Below, in pieces: positions 1 to 13,500 of a stretch of DNA of 64,000 nt. Within the stretch, counting starts at the first letter, position 1. Each line of letters begins with the position of its first letter. The DNA comes from Prunella strophiata (taxonomy: Eukaryota; Chordata; Aves; Passeriformes; Prunellidae). The translations under genes were made by a program, and so were the position numbers. Location: assembly GCA_036583965.1 (NCBI GenBank), contig JAZBQD010000018.1, positions 13,804,867-13,868,866 of the forward strand, written 5' to 3'. Below the pieces are notes generated by a model. That model was not told where the DNA came from and made no database searches. It saw only the letters and a program-made list of their open reading frames with translations.

Positions 1-856
1 TTGTTTGCAGTAAGGTGTGTGGTGTGCTTCCTACCAAGAGGCCTCTGGCACACTCAAGTTCCTCTGAGCAAGCTTTATTCTTCATAAATCTTAAGGAAGC
101 AAACAGACCATCTGATTAGTTACTGAACTCTGTCAGTCCCACTGTTCCAGCCTTCACCTTGTTTCCTGCTCTCCCAGTCCAGATCACACTGGGAGATTTG
201 GGATGAGGGCACACTAAACTAGTGGTGGCCCCATTTGCCTGCCCTTGAAGGAACAGATCATTTTGCCAAATATGCCAACACCAAGTCTCCTTACACAGTT
301 GTGCACTCCAAACCAACAGGGATGTTCTTGTTTGAAAGGCCTGCTAACAAGACAGACTCCACACTGCTGTGACCAGCTGTTTTTCTCCCCCTTTCTTAGT
401 TATGGATAATGTAAACCTATAGGGAAATGACCCTCAAACATGACCACCACATACTCAATTTTAAAGCACACCCAAACCACTGAAAACTTTATATTTCATT
501 ACCCATACTCTGAATTACCCAGTGTTTTATGCATTTTTAACAGACTTCATTTGTTTTAAATAATCCTTGCATTATTTTTGTCTTCAAAAAAAAAAAAAAA
601 AAAAGAAGAAAAAAAAGGAGTGGAGGCCTTTTACTTCATGCTTGTTTTTTACAGTATTATTAGAAATTACAAAGAACTCGCTGGAATTAGTTATGATTTG
701 TTCAGTGATGTGGTTGGTTTTCCAGGAGATGGCACCATATCCCCAAAATTCACAGGCAACACACTCACATGGAACTCTTAAGTGTTGGCAATACAGATAC
801 TTCACATGCAGCAACTTCAGTGAGTGACTTTATTCACAAAAGTAGACTCAACTTAC
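1..856 (-). other. ARHGAP10: ARHGAP10 intron 7 (partial)
   Basis: Intronic sequence after the exon 7 donor, running off the window. No exon 8 sequence was found. It holds the A19 tract and nothing else I can name. Confidence 0.9.
586..604 (+). repeat. A19 run followed by A/G-rich tail
   Basis: Mononucleotide tract in intron 7. The 60-90-codon open frames across it are artefacts of the run. Confidence 0.95.
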
Positions 857-961
857 ATTTTGTATATTTATCTGCAAGGCCATTTTGTAATGATTGAAGT
901 CTTTAGCAAGTTCATATCCCTGGTGATAGAAAGTGAACAAACCCTGAAAAAATGATAGCAC
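857..961 (-). CDS. ARHGAP10: ARHGAP10 exon 7, residues 200-234
   Basis: A 105-bp phase-0 exon encoding [20 protein letters not shown] then [15 protein letters not shown], the last BAR block in the window. The acceptor is TATTTCAG and the donor AAT|GTAAGT (856-851). In human GRAF2 this is followed by TRNRFEGTRSEVEEL and the PH domain; the exon carrying that sequence is not seen in 1-850 and must lie farther left. Like exons 4-6, it is divisible by three. Confidence 0.97.
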
Positions 962-3900
962 CTGAAATAGAAAAAAAAGACTTGTTAGAACAAAAAAAAA
1001 AAATTTTTCTTCAATACAACTGCTGCACATAAACTTTTTTGGAAAGATAGATTACAAAATTATTATTTTAAAATAGATTTCCACTACTGTCTACACTTTA
1101 TGAGTAATATTTAAATCCATATGATGATCTATGTATACAGACATTTTGGATGGTCCAGTCTCTGGAATTTCACAGCTGATCTCTACTTTCCATTTGACCA
1201 TAGGAAAAGTATATCCCATGTTCCTAAACTTTCCTATGTAACATTTTCCTACAACTACTCTGATACCTATGATGTCTGGAGCACAAGGAGGCAAAGATGC
1301 TTCTGTCTTTATGTCACTATTTCCCTGGTCATTCCTCTCTCTGCTAATGTCCACGTGGAGATGACTGGCACATCAGTCATCTGGTTTGCTGGAAGAAGGA
1401 AGCTTTGTCCATTGCTGCTTTTTGTGCACAGATCTGACTTTCTGTCAGAACCAGCAAGTGACCCACTTAGCATAAGCTGACTTTAGTATTTCAATTTAAA
1501 AGAACAAACAAGTTGTACTACACTGGAAGCAGCATGAGGTGTAGTCCTGTCTAACTCTCCTGTTTAGTTCAGGTTGCTGGAACAAAGCAAGTGAGACATA
1601 AAAGAACAACTCTCTAAAGAGAGCAAGCCAAAGAATGTATTTAATAAAAGTCTGAAATCATATAGCAAATAAAGCATTTTCAACAAATGCAAAAAACCCC
1701 ATAAATTTGAAGTATTAAGGGAAAAGGAAATAAGAATTTGGCACAAAGCTTTCTAGTCTAGTGTAAACTTCAAGTACAAATTAGGCAACATAAAGTACAG
1801 CTCCATCCAGAAGGAGCTTTCAGAAATGAGAAAGGGACATGTTGCAAGAAAATAATTTGAAGATTGATTACTCTAGTCTGACTCTGAGGAAACTTCAAAT
1901 GGTCTGAAACACAATAACCAAATACAAAGCTATTTAGGATTAGAAAAATATTTTTCAAGAATATTTTTTAAAAAAAGAAAAAGGCCAACATATCTACACC
2001 ACAACCCCACACAACCACTATTTTCACAGCATTTTGCCTTTTTTTTTTAAACAATGCTAATATAATTGCAGCACTTTATTCCCCTTAAGTATTTTAGCAA
2101 TTTTTTTCATACAGGAATTATCTATATTAGAATAGACAGTTCTTAATAACTGCATAATGACCAGCTATTTTGATTAGGATCATTTGAAACTTTTATTTCA
2201 TTACTACACTAAAGCAATTGTATCAGAATAAAAGGACAAACTTGGCCCAAAAGCACAGACTTCACAGCATGAGAGAATGGAATTCGCTTCTACAATCCAT
2301 CCTCCCTTTATTCTCAGTATTACACTTCCTGTTCTCTTGTTGTTTGATAAATTTGTATTTAAAATACCAAGCTAATGTACATTTCAGAAAAATTTTAGAA
2401 TAAATTCTTCTCATAGATTTAAGAAAGTCTCATCAGTGCATGCACCATTTCCACCAAAATTAAATTAAACCCCTTGATTTCTGCACAGATCCAACTGCAA
2501 GTGAAATTAAACATATCAGGCTACCCAGGAATGGACATCTTACCCAGCAGCACCCTCCTAATTGATTTATATCTGCAATTCTTTACTAGCAGGCCTCTAA
2601 GCCCAACCTTCATAATTAAAATTAGATTCCTTGCATTAGTCAGCAATAACATTTCATTGGTTAGAAAACTCAAGGCAAGAATTCTGATATCAACATCTTC
2701 TTGAATCCTCTATTCTATCTCACAATGTGAATTGAGGTTTTTGCAGTACAACAAAAGGTTTCACACATTTTCTGAAAATCAGCATCAGTGAGTCCAAATC
2801 AGTTCTTATTACTGAGGTAAGATTTGACATGCCTGGTGAAATTTATCTGCACTAGGAATCTGTACAGATGTAACAAGTTAGTTTAAATTCTGTTAAGTCA
2901 CTCAATTGGTTGTGTTTTCCAGAAAGCAAAGCTTGGCTTTTGTCCAAATGTATTCCTTTTCCATCCCTGATGAAAGGTAGAGTAGGCTGAATTCCCTGAT
3001 ACTTACAGGCTCTACACACTCAAATTTCTTCCGCTCCTGTATCTCCTGCAACTTGCACACGTACTCAAGGGACAGCTCATAGAAGTGCTTCCTGTTCTGC
3101 TCCACTTGGTTATCTGCCTGCACACAGAGCACACCTCATGAAGTTTCACACACATTTTGCAGACAGCTTCAGGATAACACACACACAGAAGTGGCAAGCA
3201 GGTAATTTTCACCATATTTGAGGAATTTGTTACAACACAGATCATTCATTTACTTTTAAACGGTAGCAGCAATTCCCTTTCACTAGGTAACACGTTGTTT
3301 TGAATCATGAGGCTAGACTTTTTAGAAAAATTCCAGCAACATCTCTTCAAGCTTCTTTTCTAGGGAATCTAACTTTTAACAGCATTACAAAGGTACCTGC
3401 CCAAACAGAGAGTGGGAGCTAAGAGCATTGTCCATTAGAAAAGGGGGAAATCATCTCTCCAATCAAACTGAGGAAGAAAATGTTATTTTTGAAAACTGCA
3501 GTGCTGGTGCTGTAAATTTTACCTTATAACCCAAATAACTGTTGTAAATACCCAGAATGCTGTTGTACCCATTGCACACCTGTGCTCACTCCCACTGGCA
3601 AGAAATGCAATAGGAAAAAAGTTCACTTATTGGTACAGCATTTCACAAGTTTCCCCAGAGCATCCAGTGTCTAAAAATGCAGCCTTTCTACCTGCAGCTG
3701 ATATTTGGCACAGCTTTGCAGAAATGCCAACACCATATTGATGCTGAACAGTTACATTTCAGCTGCCATCCATCTGTATATAAATATTTCATTTTCTAGC
3801 ACCTACCCATTATTTAATGTAGTTATTATTTCATGTACACATAAGATTTGTTTAAATTAATCTTAAAACTTGGCAATAGAAACTGTTATTAAAATGCATT

Positions 3901-6900
3901 AAAGAAAAGGTTACTCTAAGTAACTAACACTTAGTCTTTGCCCACAAAGATAATACAAAATGCATCTACCAAAGGAAGTAGAGAAAGGGTTAGGTGAAAG
4001 GACAAGACTTACTATCAGACTCTCTTAAATACTGAGACTACATCCTCCAGGCAGAATAGTGACTGCTGTGTTTTAAGAGGATAAACCAAATTAGCTTTAA
4101 GACAGTTTTGCTTTAAGACCTGCTTGGCTTTACTGCTCTGTGCTGGAGAACTCTCAGCAGTTAAAGGGGCATAACCACAAATGCCATTAAATAAATTAAG
4201 CCCTGATAAGTCTTCCAGTAAGCAAATGTGTTTCAACAAGCCATGCCATTTTGATGCATCCCATAAACCAAGGAATTGATAAACACAGGAATTGTTTGAG
4301 TTGTCAGCTAAGGTTCTAATCATATATACATGAAAAGTACCACAACACCCTAGGAAGAGACTCTGAAGTGCATCTTTGAGGACATCTGGCTCACCACACA
4401 GTCTAGAATACATTATCATATCTCTCAGATTTTTGAAGCATGAGCCTCCCCATGCACCCAGCAAGTTGCATTGTAGTTTGTGCACTGCTGAAGAAAGAAA
4501 AAAATAAGTGCCTCAGTAAAATTACAGGAATATCCCACCACCAGGAGAGTCAAAAGTTGTGTTCATGTTAAGACAGACTCCACAACATGGCATGTTTTTC
4601 ATCAAATTTTTGTCAAATTTATCCCTGCACGATTTACTTCAGTCAGGAACTAACACAACTAGACGTGAATAAAACTAAATTATACACGGTATAATGCAAT
4701 CTAGATACACCTGTTCTCTAAGCTTGTGCAAGAAATTGTTTTCTATTTCCTCTGACAACGCCCCAAGGGCGTTTTTTCTTATACATTTATACTTCAAAAT
4801 TAAACACATAAATGTGAGAGCCTGACTGAAGAATTTCAGAATTTTTGCTCATGAAACTTTGAAGGACATTTAAAACAAATCTATTTGCTCATTCTATATT
4901 TCACACATGCTCTAAAGCTTCTGGCTATATTTCAGACAGCTTCAAAATGCCTCTTACAGGCATTATGTATTTTTTCATTGAGGTTAGGTCTCATTTCAGA
5001 TTTGATATCAAGAACCCATATTTCATCAAGCGATCATAATCAGCCTTTTATCATTTTCTCTGCGTCAAGTTCTTTGGCAGCTGATCAATTTGACAAAAGT
5101 ACAGGTCCTGACACATGAGCCATGCCCAATAACTTCACTGGGACAACTCAACTCCCCAAAAGACATTTCTTTACACATTTGAGGCTCTATGTTGCAAGTG
5201 CAGCATGGTGAAGTGACATCTTAGTGAAACTCAAGAGCAGAGAAATTCCAGGGTAACTTTGCCAGTAATATTAACCATTTTTATGAAAAATGGCATCGAA
5301 TATTTGGGATGGGGTAGAGAGCAGGGACAGGAGTTATCCCTGAGGAAAACATTAAGGTTTTTTATAGTCTAAGCATTAATAATTTTGACATAATTACATT
5401 TATCTGGGTAAAAAAGTCCTTCTGGCTACAGCAAGTCTCTACAAGCTTTCCTGGCAGTCTTTTCCCATACTATTTGCTGTTGCTCCAGAAATCAAAACTA
5501 TTACAAATAAGTTGATGAAGATAATAAACCCAGAGGGACAGAAGGAATGCCAGGCAAAACAACTCTATCAGTTATAAATTGTCAACAAACTTTTTGATAG
5601 CACTACTCAAAAAAATCCCCAAACAAATCTTCAAAATGTGAGAAAAAGCAAAGGTACAAACCCACTTTATTTGGGAATAAAAGTCTTGGTGTCCTCTGCA
5701 TTAAGTGTTATCACAGGACATTCAGGCAATACTCACAATGCAATGCAAATTACAGGAGTGGTAAAGCCTTGTAAGAAATGCAGAGTTTTTCACAGAATGT
5801 TTGCACTTCCCTAGTCCCTCAATTATATATAAAAAAGGACATGAGACTCAGTGCTTCATACACACAAGGTGGAGGTACTAAGTTCAGCAAATATTGATTT
5901 TCTCACCAACCTTTCCAGATGAGAAAACTGGTTTGTTTTACCACTGAGAATGCTGTTTCTCATTTGCATAAATATATTTACCTATTCCAAAGCCTTCGGC
6001 CTGCATAAAAAAAGAGAGGCAACAATACCTCTTGTAATTGTAGCTCCTTCTTCTTAGCTGATAAATTCAAATGTTTTTCTAACAAACTATAGTTCTTCTC
6101 TGTCTCTTTATCAAACTTCTTCTTTTCCTCCTAGATGCAGAAACAAAGTAGCAACCATGTCAATATAAAAGTGTACTATTTTTCTTCTTTTAAAATTCTA
6201 GTTCATCAGGAACAAAGAGAAAAAAAACATATCATAGCTCCAGAAAGCAGAGAAAAATATGCTCCATCTAATTTTAAAAATTAATTTAAAGGTTAACTTG
6301 AAATCCCATTGCATCACTATGGTGCAGCTTATCACACAGATGTTTACATCTTCTAAGTTAAAAAAGAAAAAAACATGACCACTTCTTGATTTATTGCATT
6401 CTTCATTACTTTCAGGCATCATCCACACTACCTTGTTTTTTGAATAAAAGGCATTACATGGAAATATCAGTTTCACTGAAAAAATAACTTTCTAAAATTG
6501 ACAAGGGAAAGGTTCCAACAGCTCGAAACCCAAGGGAAATACATCTCTATATTACATGGGATTTCTTCATTTTAAAGCTATACAACAATCTCAGTGCTGA
6601 ATTCCTATTTCTACCAGAGTTTCATTGTGCCCATGACAAAAACCCAATAAAAAGAAAAAATATCCATAAAATTTAATATCATAGTATCAAAAGAGAAACT
6701 CTCACAGACATGTATGACTATAATTTGCACAATGCAAAACCATTTCTCTGACCACCAAAAGCAATGTATTAGAAGAAGGACAGTCTTTTTTCCTAAAAAA
6801 ATTACTTTGTTTAGGAAATCTGAGTTTCTGAATCTACTTTAGTAGAAGATATTGTAAAACAAATTGATTCCTCAGTTCCGCTGTAATAAGGCAAAAATCA

Positions 6901-7531
6901 GTATTCATGAATTCAACCAACCAGTTTTGAAGCTATTTTTAGTATACCTAATTGCAGTTGAAAATAACCTCAAATAAGTAAAATCAAGTATTTAACTACA
7001 TATTCCAGAACTGGCAGATTTAATCATCAGACAGATACTAGTTCAATTAAAATATTTTTCCTCATCTGTAGATTTGAAATGACATTTAAATGCATTCTAA
7101 CCAAACCCCTAGTTAAACTCTACAGAACATAATTGCTCTTTTTTTCTCCTCTTAACCTTTTATTTTGAACAATATAATATACACCATATTAAAAGAGACA
7201 CACGTTTTTGCCCTCTGAACCATCAGATTCTAAAGATGGCATTACATTAAAGAGACTGTTTAGGATTGCTTCTCAGCAAGGACTTCTCCCAGAATTTTTT
7301 TTCCCCACTCTGAGACCCAAAATTTCCTTTAAAAAGAGTCTTTGAAAATATTTGTTATCAACTAAGAAACATGAAGATATGCATACAGTATCAGGGTGAT
7401 TAGAGATAACAGATTAGCAATATGGGGAATTAGGAACAAAGAACAAAGTGCAGGGAAATGGATGAATCTTTGTGTTTATTGTGTTTATATTAGCAAATTT
7501 TCCATTGACGTGGTGAATATCTGAATGCTCC

Positions 7532-7568
<37 letters not shown>

Positions 7569-10500
7569 TTCTCTTTACTTCTTAACAGGCAAAGCCAGAA
7601 ACTTTACACACATAGCTCAGGATTAGTGCAGCAACACCTTTCCATAAGGGGTAATTTAATGACTGTCTCAGCTTCCAGCTCTATGAAGCTAAACTTTCCT
7701 CCCCTTCCTTTTCTTAAGCTTAACTCAGACCATTTCATCAGCCAAGGGATGAAAGATGCAGAAAAAATCCGAGGCAGTGGATTCAACTTTTATTTTGTAA
7801 TGGTAGAGCATAAATCTTTCCTAAAGCAAATACTAAACAATGTTGCAGATATATTTCACCACTAGATGCCATAGCTTGTTGGTTTTCAGAGCCAATGTAT
7901 ATTTCCAATGTCAGTGTTTTGATTATATTGAATAAATATTCAGTTAAAACTATTCCAAGAGCTGAATATTTTTAGAGAGTTTTTATTTAAACATTATGCA
8001 ATTATGTAAGACTTCTATTTAAAAGTTTAAATGACCTTTTTTGACAGAGAATTCTGTCAAAAAAAAAAAAAGTTTAGATCAGAAATAAAAGCTACAGCTT
8101 CACAGAAACCATATGCAGGGACACAAGGAAAGAAACATCCATCCAAACAAAATGGGAGATGTAGGTTGTGTGAATGTAATTTGTGTTAGAAGCATCAGGG
8201 AGAGAATTCTGACTAGAAAATGAGTGAAGATATGAGATAACTTAAAGCATTAGGAGTTCTCACCCCAAAACCAGCAATATTCTTTAACAGCAAAAATACT
8301 GCTGAAATAATGCATTCATTACACAGCTGCTTCTATGTCAATCGGTTGCATTCAGAACAAATTCTCTCTTTCCTTGGAAGACTGGCTATATCACAGACCA
8401 AGTTTTTGTGTGTGTTGGTTGGGTCACCTAATATACTTCTCCCAAGTCCATAAAATAACACAAAGCTCATTGTACCATTGAACTGAAAGGATTTATGATC
8501 AACAGAGCATTTTCAGTTCAGTAACACTGAAATCATATGCAGACATATTAGTCATTCCTGCCAAAGTCAAAATGTATAGCGCTCTTGTAAGTGAAACATT
8601 GTCTTAGCTACTAAATATCACTGGTGATGAAGTAATGAAATTGTACAACAAACTATATGCAGGTATTTTGAAAATGTGTTGAGAAAACTTTAACAGAAAA
8701 CTTTAGTAAAATGCTGGTTTCTTTTTTTTCTACATTTTTAAATAAGCCCTTAAATTTCTCACTGCAAGGAAGGTAGACAGACACAAATTTGTCCTTGTAA
8801 CTTTTATCCAAATCTAGTCTGTACTTAAGGTCACTTTGCTTTTTTTTTTAAATATTCACAACTTAGTGACAATCTTAAAAATGACCAAATTCTTTTATCA
8901 AAAATACTTTCAATGAGATCTTGTCCTTAGCCTCTTTACCCCTATTATTTCCATGCATACAGAGCCAATGAGTTATTTATTCAAAACAAAAAATTAAATA
9001 AAGGCAATTCTCACTTGCAGGTGCCAAAAATTCACTTAAAAGCATATGGATGAGTGAGCTCCTTTAGGTAGTTAATATTTTTCAGCCTTTGATTGTGCAA
9101 CTGCAGGCAAATACAAAGCAGAACAGGGTTACCCATTAGGAAGAGGGGGCAGGCTGTTAGCAGAATTCTTCCTATTCCAGACAGAGGAGATAAGGGAGAT
9201 GGGGAGAAGGAAGGGAAAGGGCACATTCTTCTCTTCTTAAAACATTCCATTTGTTTCTGAAGCAAGTTCTCAAAGTAGAAACAAAAAAAGTGTGAACACA
9301 TGAAACATAAACAATAATATGTTTCTGCCAATTACATGTCATTATTACAATGCAATCCAAGTAGAGAAATTAAACAAACTTATAAAGGCAAGGAAGGACA
9401 AACCTTTACAGCTCCTAGCTGCTCTTTCCTAAATCTTTCCAAAGGTTTGATCAGAGTCTCAGTAACACTGAGTGCCTAAAGAAAAAAAAAAGCATGGGTT
9501 AGGTTTCTGTAGCCAGATTGATGAGTCACATCAGCATCAGCAATAAAAAGAAAAAAGCAAGCAAGCTCTGGGGTAAAATAATAGAAGCATGCAAGTTAGA
9601 ACTTCTAACAAAAAAAAAATCCCATCTGAGTTCATTCAAGCTTACAAAATTTCTTAATTCAATCCACTATCATGAAAATTAAATTAAAACAAATGCAAAA
9701 ATTTCAGAAATTTCCAGGTTGCACCCAAAATTGCAACTGCTTCATTTATGCCAGACTTGCAGATCAGGTTGAAAGCCTCAATGACTGAACACCAGAATGA
9801 CAGAGGACAAATGAGCTTCATTAGGGGATGAAGAAAATTTCTGCAACAAGAAGCACTACAGGCAACTGTGGAATAGAGCAGTGAGTAGCAAATCATAATC
9901 TTTTAAGACAGGTAAAGCCACTAGACATTCATATAAATCTCCAAATATTAACACACTTAAGTACATTAATAAGACCTTAAGCTAAATTATAAAACCAAAG
10001 AGGTGCAAAATCAATAAACAAGAGGTTGAGATGACTGGGTGAGCATCCACCAGTGCACTTATGATATAAAGTCTCATGACCATTGTAAAAAGAAAAAAGG
10101 AGAACACAATATTCCATCATAAGACAGAAAACTTTAGCTTATTAAATCTGCACAGCTACTAATTCACATGAAATTTCCCTGAAGATGGAGCAGGGTTCCA
10201 TTTGGTGCAAACAAGACTTCAAATTTTAAAAATATTTGAAATTTCAGGAAAGGCTGAACACAGCAGCAGCATGGAAAAGATGGCAAGAGCATTGCAGGTG
10301 GGGGGGAGCAGGGGGAGCAGATCTTTTGGTCTGTCCTAAGGCAGACCCACAGAACAAATCATGCCCAGGACTGGGCTTAGCAGAACCACTGGGCTGGGAT
10401 GCCAAGAGTTCAGGCAGAGCTCCCTGGAATCCCCCTAACATACAACAGAAGCCTCTCTCTCTCTTTCCTCCCCTTTCCCCTCCCTTTATGGTGAAAATCT

Positions 10501-13500
10501 TCAGATAAAACATCACAGGCTTAAACCAGCCTTCAGGAACACTTGTGAAAACTCTTATCAAAAAACATACACGGGATGTACTGGAGATCTGGCACAACAC
10601 AAATCTGAACAGCACTGGCTGCTCCCACCCATCCCTGCAGCCATGTGGGATTACTGTGGGAGTCATCCTGCCAATTCCCTGTAACCACAGCAACCCACAT
10701 TTCTACAGGGCCAGCACAGCACACTAACCTGCAGCTAACTGGAAACCCAGAGCTGGCAAGTCTGGGCCAAACTGGGTGCTGCACAGTCATCCACGTAACA
10801 GCTACATCCTAACTTCAGAGCACGTTTTCTTCTGCAGAGCACAAAACTTCCCTCTGCACCATTTCCTGATTTTGCCAAAAACATTTCTAAATGTTTTTTA
10901 AGCACCCTTTGGTGCACCCTTGGGAGCAACAGGAAAAGGAAGAACTCTCAAGTCAGAGTGGAGAGCATGGAAACCTCACAATCAGTCCCTTCTATACCAG
11001 AAAACTTTAACTTGTTCTCTGCTCTAACAAGTGAAGGAGAAAACTCCTCAGAGGAAAACTTAGAGAGGATGGCACAAGCTTCCATGAGGTAGAGCACCAC
11101 ACTTCCTGGAATCATTTCAAAGCATTTAAAAGTAACAACTGAGTACTCACATGGTTAGAGGGTTAAAAATAATTAACAAATGACAAGTTGCTTATTAGTT
11201 GTTTGAACATTTACACAAAAAAGTGTAAGGTTAACACGCATTGAATGTATGCTGAACACAAAGTCCAAATCAAAGAAAACTGTAGCACCTTGATATAACA
11301 AAGGAAAAATGAAAAAAAAAAAAAAAAATTGTGCATAAAAGGCTGTACTTCATAAAACAGCAGGGCTGTAAATCACTTGTTCTCCTACTCCTGTGCAGTA
11401 TTAACCATGGGAACCACTACAGGAATTTGTTTGAAGCAGAAAATAATCTTTAAATCAAAATGGGATGTTCTCTTCAGCAACTGCCAACAAGCAGATTCCA
11501 CTGCTGCCAGTGGGATGATACGCCAGTAATTCTTTCATTAAAAGAAAAACAAGCTTCCCCTCCTTCCAAAAAAGACATTTCTCATTTTGCACAACCTAAA
11601 CTTTTGTTAACAGATGCATCCCCAGGTGCCTGCCATGAAGGTACTTATGATTTGTCACCCCCTTTGCTTTCTGTGTCTGGGTTAAATAACAGGACTCTTG
11701 ATTACTTCTGGGTGGAGTGAGGTTTTGCAGATCTTTGGTCATTCTCACAGAGCTTCATACCAGGCCATATATTAGAATGCAAGACTGGTAAATTCAACAG
11801 TGAGTTACAGAGACATTCTTCTGACTGACCAAGTTCATAATTAAAATACCTCCAATACAAGATTAAATAGAGACACATTCCTGCTGTTTTCCAGTACTTA
11901 AAATCCAGTGCTTGTCATGAAAAATTACAAAAATATGTATTATTATTTATAGAAAAAAATATTTACACTGTTATCCATTCTTAGCTTATTTATAACTTGG
12001 AAACTTAAAATAACTATTTTTTAAAAACCCTAGATAACAAATTAGCAAATAGGAAATAAGCGAGGGATTACCTAAATATATTTTAAATTATCACTTGTAC
12101 CTTTCTTCAGAACTAGAATCAAGTTAAAATGGAAAATTTCCAGCAAAAGTTAAACTAGGCATTTAAGTTGATTAATATGAAACTAGATGTTTCTTCCTTT
12201 TTCAACTTCTGTCTTGACTCTTACATTCATTTTCATCCCTCTTCTTCTCTAATCCTGACAGATTATGACAGAAATGTACTATTTAAAATGACATTTTAAA
12301 ATCCCTTTTTTTACATCTCTCATCCATCCAAACCTACATGAAACAAATATATATTCAATTCTATCTGGCAGGCAAACTGTGGCATGCAAGTCATAAGTGA
12401 ACCAATGTAAGAAGGTCATGTCTCAGGTAACAGAATTTTAACCAGCTTTGGGAATGTCAGAGTCTCAGCAATGCCCTGAGAAATGTTTAACCCAACAGGC
12501 ACTTGTGTTAGGGCAGACAGCCCCAAACTGCTTACGCTAGTGCTGCTCTGTTTGCAGCACCTACAGAAAGGTCAAAGAATTAACTTAACTGGAACATAAA
12601 CCTGGCAACAGCAGCAATAAAGTTATCAGTGCCATCACCACCTCAGAAGATCACTCTATCCAACATTTCCAACATCCTGAAGCATGCTGTCAGCTTTCTG
12701 TATATCTTTTTCAGATGCCTTTACAAAACTCCACTTACTCAGGCATACAAGTTGTACAGATCACAGACTAAGGGGCCCCAGCCACTCTTTCCAACTGCAG
12801 CCCTGAAAGGCACAGGTTAAATCCATTAGCAAGCTCATTCACAGCTGCTGGATATTTCCTCAGTCAGGTCAACAAGACCCAATAGGTCACTGAGCAGCCA
12901 GTGGCAGTCCACAAGATGACTCCATTTAGACTGTCACTTCTTCCCTTCCCAGAAAAGGTGGGAGTAGAGGTGTTTAAGGAGAAACTGCTTCCACCAACAC
13001 CTCCTCCTATGCACTGTAATCTGACAGAGAAGACCAGGCACCAGCATTCAGTGCTCCTCTTGCTTTCTCCTGCAGTAGGCAGGAGCAGGTTCTCTAAGTT
13101 CCCACTCCCTTTACAGGCACAACCCGGCTTACATTGCAGAGGAGAAAGGCTGCTTGCACAACCTGTAAAGGAGCAGCAACCCACAAGAGCTCTCCTCAAA
13201 GTCCAGTGGCTAAAAAGGTTAAACCAACCTAAGTTAATCACAGTTTGTTATTAGACAAATGCAGCACTGGCCTCCCAGCCTTCATCCTAAAAACATCCTT
13301 AGAGCTCAGCCTTTACTGGAAGCACTGAAAATTGCACACTGCACATCAATAACTCTGGTGGTGAGGTAAATTATCCTGACTCTGCTCCATTCTGAATTGA
13401 CACATTTGCAGATTAAAAAAAATAAATAAATAAAAAAAACCAGATTTCTTGAGAAAGAAGAAAAATTAAGCCATAAACATACATCTTCCTGCAGACTGCA

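Noticed and set aside
567..827. Lys-rich frames over the A19 tract
   Set aside because: Artefact of the homopolymer.
4015..4485. 156-codon open frame on the gene-sense strand in intron 5
   Set aside because: Starts at GTG, has no recognisable family features and no matching splice phase with flanking exons 5 and 6, which already join in frame.
7000..7565. Possible processed pseudogene ending in the A33 tract
   Set aside because: No coding remnant or polyadenylation signal upstream, and processed pseudogenes are rare in birds.
10244..10693. 149-codon minus-strand frame in intron 3
   Set aside because: Low-complexity parts, no ATG-supported family and no fit with the GRAF2 sequence between exons 3 and 4, which are already contiguous.
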